A DNA stretch of 54,869 bases, taken from assembly GCA_002878065.1 (NCBI GenBank), contig PNIN01000038.1:1-54869 (forward strand), given 5' to 3'. The stretch comes from Calditerrivibrio nitroreducens (GTDB taxonomy: Bacteria; Chrysiogenota; Deferribacteres; Deferribacterales; Calditerrivibrionaceae). The position numbers and the translations under genes are program-made. Positions 1 to 9,494 of this stretch are shown piece after piece. Positions within the stretch are counted from its first letter, which is position 1. Each line of letters opens with the position of its first letter. The notes under the pieces are model-generated. The model was not told the origin of the DNA. It was given only the letters and a program-made list of their open reading frames with translations, and made no database searches.

Positions 1-49
1 GGGATAACCCGCCTTTTTTTAATTTTAAAAACTACATTTAAATCTATTC

Positions 50-1627
50 CTATTTGTAGGCATCTTTGAAAAGTTTATACTCGATGGAATCCACAAGAGC
101 CTGATAGCTGGCATCTATTATGTTGTGGGCAACCCCCACTGTTCCCCAGATATCCTTCTCATCCCTCGACTCAATTAACACCCTCGTAACAGCCTTGGTT
201 CCATCTTTGCCGGAAAGTATCCTTACCTTAAAGTCCACAAGCTCCATAGTCTTAAGGGATGGGTAAAATTTTTCCAGAGCCTTTCTCAAAGCAAGATCGA
301 GGGCATTGACGGGGCCATTTCCAATTGCAGCTGTATGCTCAATCTCACCACCCACCATCAGCATCACAGTGGCCTCAGCAAAAGGTGGCTCAAGGGCACT
401 TCTTTTTTCGTCGATAACACGGAAGCTCAAAAGATCAAAAAACTTTCTAAAGTTTCCTAGCCCTTTCCTCACGAGCAATTCAAAGGATGCCTCAGCTCCT
501 TCAAACTGGAACCCTTTATTCTCAAGCTCTTTTAATTTTTCCAAAATAGTATTGAGATTTGGGTCGTTTTGATCTATTTCCAGACCGAAATCTCTTGCCT
601 TATAAATAAGATTGCTTTTACCAGAAAGATCAGAAATAAGTACTCTTTGCTTGTTCCCCACCAATTCCGGTTCGATATGCTCGTATGTCCTGGAGTTTTT
701 GAGTATCGCACTTACGTGCACACCCCCTTTATGGGCAAAAGCAGACCTACCAACGTAAGGCTGATGAATGTTATGTTTTAAGTTGCCTAATTCATTAACA
801 AACCTTGAAATCTTAACAAGTCTTTTAAGCTGATCTTCGCTGACACATTGATAGCCATATTTTAATTGCAGGTTTGGAATGATGGAGCAAAGATTTGCAT
901 TCCCACATCTTTCTCCATAACCATTTATAGTACCCTGCACCTGCACTATGCCATTTTTCACAGCTAATATAGAATTGGCCACAGCACATTCACTATCATT
1001 ATGACAATGAATACCAAGTGGATAATCGCCTATCTCTTTTTTCACGTTATTGATTATTTCCACCAGTTCATCCGGCATAGTACCGCCATTTGTATCACAG
1101 AGCACAAGGCAGTCTGCTTTGGCCTCAATGGCAGCCTTTAAGGTTTTTATAGCATATTCAGCATTGGCCTTATAACCATCGAAGAAATGCTCTGCATCAT
1201 AGAAGACTGTGTTTACCCTCTTTTTGAGATAGGCAATTGAGTCAAAAATAATTTCAAGATTCGCTTCCAGAGATATCTTTAGAGCCTCTTTTACATGCAG
1301 ATCCCAGGTCTTACCAAATATCGTTACTGTTGGAGCACCACTTTGAAGCAAAGCCTGAATATTATCATCACTATCACAGGATAGTTTTGCTCTTCTGGTG
1401 CTACCAAAAGCAGCTACATAAGCGGCGGCTTTTTTGGATTTCTTTACCTCGTTGAAAAAATCTATATCACGGGGGTTGGATCCAGGCCAACCACCCTCTA
1501 TGTAATCTATACCAAAATCCACCAATGCTTCAGCAATTCTAACTTTATCCTGAACGGTAAAGTTTACATCCTCCGCCTGAGTTCCATCCCTTAATGTTGT
1601 ATCATAAAGATATATTTTACGAGACAT
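50..1627 (-). CDS. cimA: (R)-citramalate synthase
   Basis: Condenses pyruvate with acetyl-CoA to citramalate, the threonine-independent entry to isoleucine synthesis in the cytoplasm. The 525-residue product opens with the HMGL-type TIM-barrel motif [14 protein letters not shown] and has [15 protein letters not shown] as the metal and substrate site. It ends in a LeuA-type allosteric domain (about residues 390-520). Length and the GGWPGSNP motif fit the CimA group (TIGR00977) better than isopropylmalate synthase. I chose the ATG at 1627 because a GGAGGAAGGAG ribosome site lies just upstream; a longer reading to 1654 lacks one. It overlaps the lysC stop by 11 nt and is the last gene of the hom operon. 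A dedicated homocitrate or isopropylmalate role is less likely but not excluded. Confidence 0.9.
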   Translation of the reverse strand: MSRKIYLYDTTLRDGTQAEDVNFTVQDKVRIAEALVDFGIDYIEGGWPGSNPRDIDFFNEVKKSKKAAAYVAAFGSTRRAKLSCDSDDNIQALLQSGAPTVTIFGKTWDLHVKEALKISLEANLEIIFDSIAYLKKRVNTVFYDAEHFFDGYKANAEYAIKTLKAAIEAKADCLVLCDTNGGTMPDELVEIINNVKKEIGDYPLGIHCHNDSECAVANSILAVKNGIVQVQGTINGYGERCGNANLCSIIPNLQLKYGYQCVSEDQLKRLVKISRFVNELGNLKHNIHQPYVGRSAFAHKGGVHVSAILKNSRTYEHIEPELVGNKQRVLISDLSGKSNLIYKARDFGLEIDQNDPNLNTILEKLKELENKGFQFEGAEASFELLVRKGLGNFRKFFDLLSFRVIDEKRSALEPPFAEATVMLMVGGEIEHTAAIGNGPVNALDLALRKALEKFYPSLKTMELVDFKVRILSGKDGTKAVTRVLIESRDEKDIWGTVGVAHNIIDASYQALVDSIEYKLFKDAYK

Positions 1628-2846
1628 TATCTCCTTCCTCCACAAATTTTTCATGCAATACTCTCACTGCAAGCTCAGCAAATTTCTCATCAATTACACA
1701 TGAGATTTTAATTTCACTCGTGGAGATCATCTGTATGTTTATATTATTTTCAGAGAGAAGTTTAAACATCTTCGCAGCCACACCTGCATGACTCTTCATA
1801 CCAACACCAACGATGGAGACCTTAGCAATATTCTCATCGCTTACAACCTTTGATGCACCAATTGAGGTTTTTACAGCTTCACAAGCATCTATTGCCCTTA
1901 AAAGATCTGTTTTTGCCACAGTGAAGGAAAGATCTGTCTTTCCATCAAGCCCCACATTTTGAATAATCATATCCACATTTATGTTTGCTTCAGCCAATTT
2001 CCCAAATATTTCAGCTGCAATACCTGGTCTGTCTGGTACACCAACTATTGTAATCTTTGCCTGATTCTTATCAGCAGTAACACCTGAAACAATAACTTTT
2101 TCCATATCTTTATCCTCCTTAACTACTAAAGTTCCTGGTTTGTCTTCAATTGATGATAAAACTAAAATAGGTACATTATACTTCATTCCAAGCTCAACAG
2201 ATCTTGATTGTAAAACTTTAGCCCCAAGAGATGCAAGCTCGAGCATCTCTTCATAAGAGATTCTGTCAAGTTTTTTAGCGTTTTTTACTATCCTTGGATC
2301 TGCAGTGTAAACTCCATCCACATCTGTGTAAATTTCACAAACATCGGCTTTTATTGCGGCAGCAATAGCCACAGCAGTGGTGTCAGATCCACCTCTTCCA
2401 AGGGTGGTGATATCACCTGTTTCAGGAAAAATACCCTGAAAACCAGCCACAACACAAATCTTCCCTTCTTTTAGAGCTTTGAAAATTCTCTCCGCTGTTA
2501 TCTTTACGATACGTGCTTTAGAGTGTGCTCCATCTGTGATCATCCCGATCTGAAAGCCGGTAAAAGATATTGCATCATGCCCCAACTCTTTAATAGCCTG
2601 AGTAACCAATGGGATTGCGGCTGTCTCTCCTGTGGAAACAAGCTGGTCATACTCTCTGAGGTCATATTTTGGGGAAATTTCCTTCAGAAGATTGATAAGT
2701 CTGTCTGTTTCCCCTGCCATTGCAGAAGAAACCACAACCACATCATGCCCCTCTTCTTTCTTTTTCACTGCAATCCTGGCCACATTCTTGATCCTTTCAA
2801 TGGAGCCAACACTGGTGCCACCAAACTTCATAACTACCAAGCTCAT
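1617..2846 (-). CDS. lysC: Aspartate kinase (aspartokinase)
   Basis: Phosphorylates aspartate, the first step to lysine, threonine and methionine. The 409-residue protein starts with the kinase motif [10 protein letters not shown] and carries [22 protein letters not shown] in the catalytic domain. It has two C-terminal ACT domains (about residues 265-400), the classic feedback-sensor layout of a monofunctional class. A GGAGG box sits 5 nt before the ATG. It lies between the phosphoglycerate-mutase-like gene (10-nt gap) and cimA (11-nt overlap), so translation is probably coupled. Feedback by lysine and threonine is known for the family; the effector here cannot be read from sequence. Confidence 0.95.
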   Translation of the reverse strand: MSLVVMKFGGTSVGSIERIKNVARIAVKKKEEGHDVVVVSSAMAGETDRLINLLKEISPKYDLREYDQLVSTGETAAIPLVTQAIKELGHDAISFTGFQIGMITDGAHSKARIVKITAERIFKALKEGKICVVAGFQGIFPETGDITTLGRGGSDTTAVAIAAAIKADVCEIYTDVDGVYTADPRIVKNAKKLDRISYEEMLELASLGAKVLQSRSVELGMKYNVPILVLSSIEDKPGTLVVKEDKDMEKVIVSGVTADKNQAKITIVGVPDRPGIAAEIFGKLAEANINVDMIIQNVGLDGKTDLSFTVAKTDLLRAIDACEAVKTSIGASKVVSDENIAKVSIVGVGMKSHAGVAAKMFKLLSENNINIQMISTSEIKISCVIDEKFAELAVRVLHEKFVEEGDNVS

Positions 2847-2856
2847 TTAAGCCTCC

Positions 2857-4023
2857 TTATCCAATAGACCTGCTCTTTATAAAATATTCTGCTATCTTAT
2901 AACCTTCATTTATCACAAAAGATGGATTCAATTTTTCATTATAACAAATATTTCCATCCGATATCACCCCGGTTCCAGCTATAATTGCTGGCACAAGCTC
3001 TGCCGCATGTGTTCTAAGGGAGATCGGTGTTGGGTGATCCGGCGTAATAAGTATTCTATATTCACCAAAAGCTTTTAACCCTTCCATTATGATAGGCAAC
3101 ATCCTATTATTTATATCTTCCACAGATCTTATTTTTAGATCTACTCTCCCCATGTGGCCGGACTCATCCGGTGCCTCCACATGTACAAATACGTAATCAC
3201 AATGTTTCAAAGCTTCTATTGCATACTGAGCTTTACCCTCATAGTTTGTGTCTATAAAGCCAGTAGCTCCGGGTACATCTATCACCTTCATCCCCGCAAG
3301 CTTACCAATTCCCCTTACAAGGTCAACCGCAGAGATAACAGCCCCATCAAGTCCGTATACAGATTTAAAACTCTTCAAAGATGGTTTCTTCCCTTCCCCC
3401 CAAAGCCATATGGCATTGGCGGAACTTTTAACCGATTTTACAATCTCAGCTCCCTTTTCCATAATATCCAACAGAATATCAGCCCCCTCACCTCTGGGCA
3501 GGTAATCGTCAATCTCTTTTCCAATTATATCATGGGGTGGTGTAGTTTTTACTCTAAAATCGGCATTTCTAATCACCATAAGATTTCTATATCCTACCCC
3601 GGCATAAAACTCTATGGCTTTATCTTTGAATTCTTCCTGTAATTTATCGATGATACCTCTTGCGGTATCGTTATCTATGTGATGGGCGGTAAAATCTTCC
3701 ATGACCTTCCCATCATCAGATAGGGTAATGAGATTACACCTGAAGGCAAAATCATTTTCTCCAAGCTCCACCCCAATACTTGCTGCCTCTATTGGACTTC
3801 TCCCGGTGTAAACCTCTGCAGGATTATACCCAAAAACTGATAAATTGCATATATCACTTCCTGGATACATTCCATCAGGAGTGGTCTTTATAAAACCACA
3901 ACATCCATCTTTAGCAATAAGATCAAAATTTGATGTATTGGCAAACTCAAGTATTGTTTTATTACCTAACTCTGGTATTTCATAATCACTCATTCCATCA
4001 CACAAAAGCACAAAATATTTCAT
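2857..4023 (-). CDS. Cofactor-independent phosphoglycerate mutase family protein, proposed homoserine kinase
   Basis: This 388-residue alkaline-phosphatase-superfamily protein resembles archaeal-type phosphoglycerate mutases (ApgM). It has an N-terminal LLCDGMSDYEIPELGNKT metal site, a PGSDICNLSVFGY segment for the catalytic serine region, and HVEAPDESGHMGR and LITPDHPTPISLRTHAAELVP for the second metal. Homologues next to hom and lysC are annotated as a proposed homoserine kinase (TIGR02535). The gene sits between hom (1-nt gap, its AGGAGT box lies inside the end of hom) and lysC, exactly where thrB would be expected, and no GHMP-type thrB is seen in the window. Glycolytic mutase activity remains the alternative. 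Family assignment is firm; homoserine phosphorylation is inferred from context. Confidence 0.8.
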   Translation of the reverse strand: MKYFVLLCDGMSDYEIPELGNKTILEFANTSNFDLIAKDGCCGFIKTTPDGMYPGSDICNLSVFGYNPAEVYTGRSPIEAASIGVELGENDFAFRCNLITLSDDGKVMEDFTAHHIDNDTARGIIDKLQEEFKDKAIEFYAGVGYRNLMVIRNADFRVKTTPPHDIIGKEIDDYLPRGEGADILLDIMEKGAEIVKSVKSSANAIWLWGEGKKPSLKSFKSVYGLDGAVISAVDLVRGIGKLAGMKVIDVPGATGFIDTNYEGKAQYAIEALKHCDYVFVHVEAPDESGHMGRVDLKIRSVEDINNRMLPIIMEGLKAFGEYRILITPDHPTPISLRTHAAELVPAIIAGTGVISDGNICYNEKLNPSFVINEGYKIAEYFIKSRSIG

Positions 4024-4024
4024 A

Positions 4025-5350
4025 TCAACTCCTATGAGCCCCTTCTACCCGTATTACAACGGTCTTACTTTTCACATAATCCATAGAATCTATCTCTCTT
4101 ACGGCATCTGATACATACCGTCCAATAGTCTCATGAGTCATAAAAACAAGCGGAACTACATCACCAGGAGAATAGTCACCCGGCTGTATGGCAGCACTGA
4201 TGCTTATGTTGTATTTACCAAGAACCCCCGCAATTTTCGATAATACACCAGGCTTATCCAGAGCCATAAATCTTAGATAAAAAGATGACCTGATGTCATC
4301 AATATTTTTTACAGGGAAATATGACCTGTACTCTTTCGTAAAACCAAGCACCGGAACCCTTTTCTGACAACCACAAACAATATCTCTTGCTATAGATATA
4401 ATATCCCCCGCCACCGCACTACCTGTTGGCAAACCACCTGCTCCTCTACCATAATGTATAGTTCTATCCAATTTATCAGAAACAAGATAAATGGCGTTAA
4501 AGACATTTTCAACCTTTGAAAGGATATACCTTTCGGGTATCATCGTTGGGTGAACTCTCACTTCAATGTCGTTTTCATGCTTTTTAGCTATTGCTAAAAG
4601 TTTAATCTTACAGTTTAACTTTTTTGCAAAATCGATATCCACCTGTTTTATACTTGAAATCCCCTCCACAAAAACCTTATCAAAAGGTATTATGGTATTA
4701 AAGGCAATGGATGATAAAATTGTGATTTTGTGGGCGGTATCGATCCCCTCAATGTCAAAAGTAGGGTCAGCTTCAGCATATCCGAGTCTCTGGGCATCCT
4801 TTAAAACCTCATCAAACTCCTTACCCTCTTTCTCCATTCTTGTAAGTATATAGTTGGCGGTACCGTTTATTATACCATAAATCTCCTTTACGTTATTAGC
4901 CGCCAGATCCTCTTTTAAAACCTTTATGATAGGGATTCCACCACCAACGCTACCTTCAAAACCGAGTTGAACAGATTTCTCTTCAGCTTTTTTGAAAATC
5001 TCTGTACCGTAAACTGCCAGAAGGGCTTTGTTTGCAGTCACAACATGTTTCTGTTTTTCAATCGCATCAAGTATAACCTTTTTGGCAGCATTATAACCAC
5101 CTATGAGCTCCACAACTATATCGATATATGGATCATTAATTATCATATTGGCATCGGTGTATTTATTTGGAACCTGCCTCAAGAATTGGTCGTCAAATTC
5201 ATTGATCTTCAAGTCTGCCACTGATTTCACAAAGATATCGATTCCAGTTTTCTCTTTTATAACATTGGCATTATCTATAAGAACATTAACCGTCCCTTTT
5301 CCAACGGTTCCATAACCTACAATACCCACATTAACACGTCTATTCGACAT
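4025..5350 (-). CDS. hom: Homoserine dehydrogenase
   Basis: Reduces aspartate semialdehyde to homoserine with NAD(P)H. The 441-residue protein has an N-terminal Rossmann motif VGIVGYGTVGKGT, the catalytic-domain signature with EGSVGGGIPIIK and GIINGTANYILTRM, and a C-terminal ACT domain (about residues 345-430) for feedback. I chose the ATG at 5350, which has a GGAGA box 8 nt upstream. A reading from 5392 adds 14 non-conserved residues without a ribosome site. It is the first gene of the hom / putative homoserine kinase / lysC / cimA operon. The 68 nt between it and the upstream YihY gene should hold the operon promoter, though I found no strong hexamers. Confidence 0.94.
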   Translation of the reverse strand: MSNRRVNVGIVGYGTVGKGTVNVLIDNANVIKEKTGIDIFVKSVADLKINEFDDQFLRQVPNKYTDANMIINDPYIDIVVELIGGYNAAKKVILDAIEKQKHVVTANKALLAVYGTEIFKKAEEKSVQLGFEGSVGGGIPIIKVLKEDLAANNVKEIYGIINGTANYILTRMEKEGKEFDEVLKDAQRLGYAEADPTFDIEGIDTAHKITILSSIAFNTIIPFDKVFVEGISSIKQVDIDFAKKLNCKIKLLAIAKKHENDIEVRVHPTMIPERYILSKVENVFNAIYLVSDKLDRTIHYGRGAGGLPTGSAVAGDIISIARDIVCGCQKRVPVLGFTKEYRSYFPVKNIDDIRSSFYLRFMALDKPGVLSKIAGVLGKYNISISAAIQPGDYSPGDVVPLVFMTHETIGRYVSDAVREIDSMDYVKSKTVVIRVEGAHRS

Positions 5351-5460
5351 AAACCATCTCCAGATAATTTTAAATATATCTTTTATATTCATAATAAAAT
5401 AATGTCAAGTGAAGTTGAATTTTTTTTTAACGCAATTGATATTAAAAAACTGTTATCCTG

Positions 5461-6666
5461 TTAAAATATGAGCAACTTTTCACTTGATTTAAAAATAGCC
5501 GATGCAACGGAAAAATCATTTTCTAAAAAAAGTTTTTCTTCCTGATCGAAAACTAAAATAATACAATCATCAGAAGGTATAAAATTTACATTTTCAGATA
5601 TATCGCTAACCTTAAAAAAATCATATTTTGAAAGATATATAGACAAACCATTATCGTTAACCAATTCAAGTGTTCCATCCAATAAGATGGCATAATCATA
5701 ATCAGTTTTTAATATTTCTACCGTAACAGATTTGCCGTGAAAAACTCTATTTTTTAGTATCATGGAGAAAAACTTCACTAAAATAGATTTTGGATTATTA
5801 AATGCACTCTCAAATAAAATCCTGATTAAAACACCTTTATAATTATTTTTCACAAAACCATATTGAGACCAGAAAAGAAATGTAAGAAAAAAGATATAAA
5901 CATAAGCGAGTGTGATGATTAAGGAACTTAATGTGCCATAAACTGCATTATAAAAAGAAATGTTGTAAAAATACTTAAATGCAATATTAAAACAATAAAT
6001 TGTAAACCCGAAAAGGAGAGATATTTTTATGGAATCTATCCAGCTTAACCTTCCCAATGACAAAAAATGATAGGAGATCGAAAGCAATGCGAGAAAAAAC
6101 ACTAAAGGCAAAAAAGAAAATTTCTCAAGAATCAAAATTGGATAAGAAAGATCAATATCAACATAAAAAACCAAAAAGTTTTCCAAAAAAAATAGAGCTG
6201 CTTTCGACAATAAAAGAATGATTATAATCACTAAAAATAAAAAATAAACGAAAAATGGCATTAAACTATGCAAAATCGTTTCTTTCACAGACTTAATTCT
6301 AAATATTTTTTTGAAAACGCGATTTATTGACCTCAAAAAGATCGTTGACGTCAAAAAGATCGAAAGAGTACCAAATATACCAAATCCTGAAACATTAGAA
6401 TCCTTTATTAACCCTACTATATTGACATTTTCTAAGATTTCAATATTTACAGATACCATCATCTCTTCAAAATACTGAACAGACTGAGGGAAATACAGAA
6501 AAACCTTCCTCAAGACCAATCCAAACATCAATAACATAGGGATAAACGACAAAAGTGCATAATAGGTAATTGCGGAATTAAAGATAAGAATATCATTGTT
6601 AACTACATAGAAAAAGGTAAGAACAATATTCAAAAGGAACCTTTTAAAAACATTCAAAGCTTTCAT
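5461..6666 (-). CDS. YihY/BrkB-family membrane protein with C-terminal beta-rich domain
   Basis: An inner-membrane protein of the YihY (formerly RNase BN/BrkB) family, whose role is unsettled. Residues 1-285 hold about six hydrophobic spans and the family signature AITYYALLSFIPMLL near the N-terminus, plus a YNAVYGTLSSLIITLAYVY segment typical of the last conserved spans. The remaining ~115 residues are soluble and beta-rich, with a pattern (ILLDGTLELVNDNG, then a DFFKV segment) that recalls a cyclic-nucleotide-binding or cupin-like roll. That domain guess is weak. There is no Shine-Dalgarno sequence; a TATAAT box (6673-6678) ends 6 nt before the ATG, so the mRNA may be leaderless. It is divergent from the acyl-CoA-synthetase-like gene. 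Confidence 0.82.
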   Translation of the reverse strand: MKALNVFKRFLLNIVLTFFYVVNNDILIFNSAITYYALLSFIPMLLMFGLVLRKVFLYFPQSVQYFEEMMVSVNIEILENVNIVGLIKDSNVSGFGIFGTLSIFLTSTIFLRSINRVFKKIFRIKSVKETILHSLMPFFVYFLFLVIIIILLLSKAALFFLENFLVFYVDIDLSYPILILEKFSFLPLVFFLALLSISYHFLSLGRLSWIDSIKISLLFGFTIYCFNIAFKYFYNISFYNAVYGTLSSLIITLAYVYIFFLTFLFWSQYGFVKNNYKGVLIRILFESAFNNPKSILVKFFSMILKNRVFHGKSVTVEILKTDYDYAILLDGTLELVNDNGLSIYLSKYDFFKVSDISENVNFIPSDDCIILVFDQEEKLFLENDFSVASAIFKSSEKLLIF

Positions 6667-6776
6667 ATTGGCATTATAGTAGAAAAATCTATAAAAATAA
6701 ACTCTTTTTAAATAAACACTTGAATTTTATCCCAAAATATTCTACTAATATAAAAACAGTGTTTTAGGAAAACAAT

Positions 6777-8651
6777 ATGATATACGACAGAATAAATGAA
6801 ATTAATCAGCAATATATAAGAAAAGTAATTACCAGAAACATATTAGAAGATCTCTACAGGTTAGATACCATAAAACTTTTTGATTACATAGGTGAAAAAT
6901 TTCTTATCTGGGAGACCCCATACAACACTATACTTGACATAAAACATAACCCCAAATTTTCATTTTACGTAAATGGTAAATTGGATCCTATCCATAACCT
7001 TTTAGGAAAACATCTAAATTCAAATAAAAAAAATAAAGCTGCCATTATATGGCGCGGATCTGATTACACCGAAAGGATATTCACCTACCAATCGCTTCAC
7101 TTTGAAATGCTCAAATTTGCCTATGCATTAAAAAAACTGGGAGTTAAGAAGAACGATAGAATTTTAATATATCTGCCAAACGTTCCAGAAGCTGTAATTT
7201 CAATGCTCGCAGCCATAAGAATTGGAGCAGTGCACACGTTATATCATTATTCCTACTCACCTGATTCCCTTGCAGATAGGATAAATGATTATCAGCCATC
7301 AATAATTATTACAACTGACTATAGTCTTGCAGGCACTGAGATAGATATAAAATCTAAAGTGGATGAGGCCCTCATAAAAGCAACCCACCAACCAAAACAT
7401 GTTGTTGTTGTGGAAAGGATACCCAAAAAAACGCATATGAAGCCCATCAGAGATTTGTGGTACCACGATCTTTTAAGCGACACAGATTTCAAAGATGCAT
7501 CCTCTTTAGAAAAAAATATCGTGGATAGCAATGATCCTCTTTTTATCATGGTTACTTCCACACATTTCAATGAACCAAAAGGGATGGTATACAATATTGG
7601 AGGCTACTTAGCCTGGACACATTTTATTTACACTGTTCTCTTTGATCCTGATGACAACGACACCTTCTGGAATACATCCGATATATCCTGGATTAATGGA
7701 CATTCTTACGGTGTCTATGGCCCACTATTGACCGGCTCCACAACGGTAATGTTTGAGGATAATATAACATTTGAAAACGCCAAAAGGTTTTACGGTATAT
7801 TAGAAAGGTATAAGATAAATAAGTGCTATACCACCCCCCGAATAATGAAAACGTTGATGAATGCCGACATGAAAAAGAAAGTATACTCCCCTACATCCTC
7901 TCTTGAACTACTTTTTCTTGGTGGTGAACCTATTGAAGAAGAGGTGCTGGATTGGACTTATAAAAATATTGCAAACAAAAAGACCCCAATACTTAATATC
8001 TATTCTGTTACAGAGTTGGGTGGAGCAATAACAGCCCAGATTCCAGGATTTTCTGAAATCAAAAAAGACTCTGTGGGAGTACCCTTCCCTGGTGTACATC
8101 TGGGTGTTTATGACAGCATAACAAAATCTAAAATTGAATACCCAAATTTGAAAGGTTTACTGATGCTTGAATACCCAATCCCATCCATGTGTATGAAACT
8201 ATGCCATGAAGAGGATCTTTTTTTTAAAACATTCTGGAAAAATTACAGCAATAAATATGTCTTTAGAACCGGTGATAGTGCGTATTTTGACGAATACAAC
8301 AATTTTTATCTTGCAGGAAGGGTAGATAATGTAATACATATATCAGGTAAAAGGATAAACCTTTCACAGGTGGAAGAGGCCATAAACAAAAATAGATTTG
8401 TGAAAGAATCCGCCATAGTTATCCTGAATGATGAAAAAAGAGGGGATACAATGGTGGCTTTTTGCGTCCTACATAGAAAAGTTGATGAGAGTTTACATAA
8501 AAGGATTATGAATGAAATACATGAAACGATATTAGAAGAATTAGGTGAAGTGGTTCTTCCTCAGGAGATAAAATTTGTCAGGGTGCTACCGAAAGGTGCA
8601 GATGGTGGTATTCTGAGGGATTTATTAAAAGAGATTGCAATGCAAATGTAG
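6777..8651 (+). CDS. Divergent acetyl/acetoacetyl-CoA synthetase-like protein, probably catalytically altered
   Basis: A 624-residue member of the AMP-forming acyl-CoA synthetase superfamily, closest in layout to acetyl- and acetoacetyl-CoA synthetases. It has an N-terminal ACAS-like segment, an adenylation core (about residues 85-500, with FWNTSDISWINGHSYG and NIYSVTELGG) and a C-terminal AMP-binding domain (FRTGDSAYFDE, LAGRVDNVIHISGKR). Two catalytic signatures are broken. The ATP P-loop normally reads TSGSTGKPKG but here reads TSTHFNEPKG (residues 260-269). The A10 motif normally reads LPKTRSGK but here reads LPKGADGG (604-611), so the catalytic lysine is Gly611. The open reading frame is intact, so it is a diverged or non-adenylating homologue rather than a pseudogene. 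The next gene is a CBS protein 10 nt away, probably cotranscribed. Confidence 0.8.
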   Translation: MIYDRINEINQQYIRKVITRNILEDLYRLDTIKLFDYIGEKFLIWETPYNTILDIKHNPKFSFYVNGKLDPIHNLLGKHLNSNKKNKAAIIWRGSDYTERIFTYQSLHFEMLKFAYALKKLGVKKNDRILIYLPNVPEAVISMLAAIRIGAVHTLYHYSYSPDSLADRINDYQPSIIITTDYSLAGTEIDIKSKVDEALIKATHQPKHVVVVERIPKKTHMKPIRDLWYHDLLSDTDFKDASSLEKNIVDSNDPLFIMVTSTHFNEPKGMVYNIGGYLAWTHFIYTVLFDPDDNDTFWNTSDISWINGHSYGVYGPLLTGSTTVMFEDNITFENAKRFYGILERYKINKCYTTPRIMKTLMNADMKKKVYSPTSSLELLFLGGEPIEEEVLDWTYKNIANKKTPILNIYSVTELGGAITAQIPGFSEIKKDSVGVPFPGVHLGVYDSITKSKIEYPNLKGLLMLEYPIPSMCMKLCHEEDLFFKTFWKNYSNKYVFRTGDSAYFDEYNNFYLAGRVDNVIHISGKRINLSQVEEAINKNRFVKESAIVILNDEKRGDTMVAFCVLHRKVDESLHKRIMNEIHETILEELGEVVLPQEIKFVRVLPKGADGGILRDLLKEIAMQM

Positions 8652-8661
8652 TGGAGGATAG

Positions 8662-9072
8662 ATGAAAGTAAAAGAAATTATGAAAACAAATGTTATTACA
8701 GCCCATGAAGATGAATCGATCAGAGAAGTAACATTAAGATTGAGAGAAAAAAAAATCACCGGAGTACCTGTTTTAAATGATAATGAAGAAGTGGTGGGGG
8801 TATTCAGTGAAACCGATTTACTAAACAGGCTACCCGATATTTTAAATGATGCCGACAAAATCCCACTGGTGGATGTGAAGGAGCTCACCGATCCACCTGT
8901 CAAAACTGTAATGTCTTCGCCAGCCATTACGGTAACTCCCGATACAGACATAAAAGATGTGGCGAAAATTTTCCTCTACAAGTACATACACAGAGTTCCC
9001 GTTTTGGAACGGGGTAAGCTTGTGGGGATAGTTTCGTTGGGAGATCTGCTAAAAGCATTTAGTGAATCATAA
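8662..9072 (+). CDS. CBS-domain pair protein
   Basis: A 136-residue protein made almost entirely of two CBS domains (about residues 1-60 and 75-136), each with the MKTNVITAHEDESI / MSSPAITVTPDTDI type start and a GVPVLN or RVPVLE core. Such stand-alone CBS pairs usually bind adenine nucleotides and act as energy sensors or regulatory partners. A GGAGG box precedes the ATG. It follows the acyl-CoA-synthetase-like gene after 10 nt, so a regulatory partnership with that protein is plausible but only inferred from position. Confidence 0.88.
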   Translation: MKVKEIMKTNVITAHEDESIREVTLRLREKKITGVPVLNDNEEVVGVFSETDLLNRLPDILNDADKIPLVDVKELTDPPVKTVMSSPAITVTPDTDIKDVAKIFLYKYIHRVPVLERGKLVGIVSLGDLLKAFSES

Positions 9073-9084
9073 TCCCTTTTTTTG

Positions 9085-9114
9085 TTGACATTTGATTATA
9101 AAAGTTGATATTAT
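9085..9114 (+). promoter_or_regulatory. Sigma-70-type promoter for secG
   Basis: A perfect -35 TTGACA (9085-9090) is followed after 18 nt by -10 TATTAT (9109-9114). Transcription would start about 30 nt before the secG ATG at 9154. It lies just after the CBS gene stop and separates the two transcription units. Confidence 0.75.
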
Positions 9115-9153
9115 GAAAAGGATGATAAAAACTTAAAAGTTTGAGGTGTATTA

Positions 9154-9474
9154 ATGTATGCAATAGTTTTAGGATTTCATATCTTTTTTACCATTTTATT
9201 GATCCTTGCAATACTCATACAATCAGGGAAAGGATCAAGTTTGAAAGAGGCATTCGGTGGAGGTTCATCCGACATGTTTGGACCTGGAACGCCAGAAAAT
9301 ATAATGACAAAAATTACAACTATTCTTGTAATACTTTTTTTTACCACATCCATAATGCTTACCATAATGTCATCATCTGGTAAAGCAGGTAGCTCAATAG
9401 TGAATAAATTGCATGATACTCCTGTAAAAACTATACCACAAAATAAGCCGATTGTCCCCACAGAAAGTAAATAA
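9154..9474 (+). CDS. secG: Preprotein translocase subunit SecG
   Basis: SecG is the small two-span subunit of the SecYEG channel. The 106-residue product has one span at residues 3-22 (FHIFFTILLILAILIQSGKG, the family hallmark), the loop GGGSSDMFG and a second span at about 52-72, with a polar C-terminal tail. A GAGGTG box precedes the ATG, and a strong promoter lies at 9085-9114. It is followed after 20 nt by a peptide-ABC lipoprotein gene that may be read through from the same promoter. Confidence 0.93.
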   Translation: MYAIVLGFHIFFTILLILAILIQSGKGSSLKEAFGGGSSDMFGPGTPENIMTKITTILVILFFTTSIMLTIMSSSGKAGSSIVNKLHDTPVKTIPQNKPIVPTESK

Positions 9475-9494
9475 AGCTTATTCAGGTTTTATAA

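Noticed and set aside
1-20. GGGATAACCCGCC followed by T-run at the window edge
   Set aside because: Could be the right half of a terminator, but the other half lies outside the window.
3154-3642. 162-codon plus-strand frame inside the mutase-like gene
   Set aside because: Antisense shadow with no motif or ribosome site.
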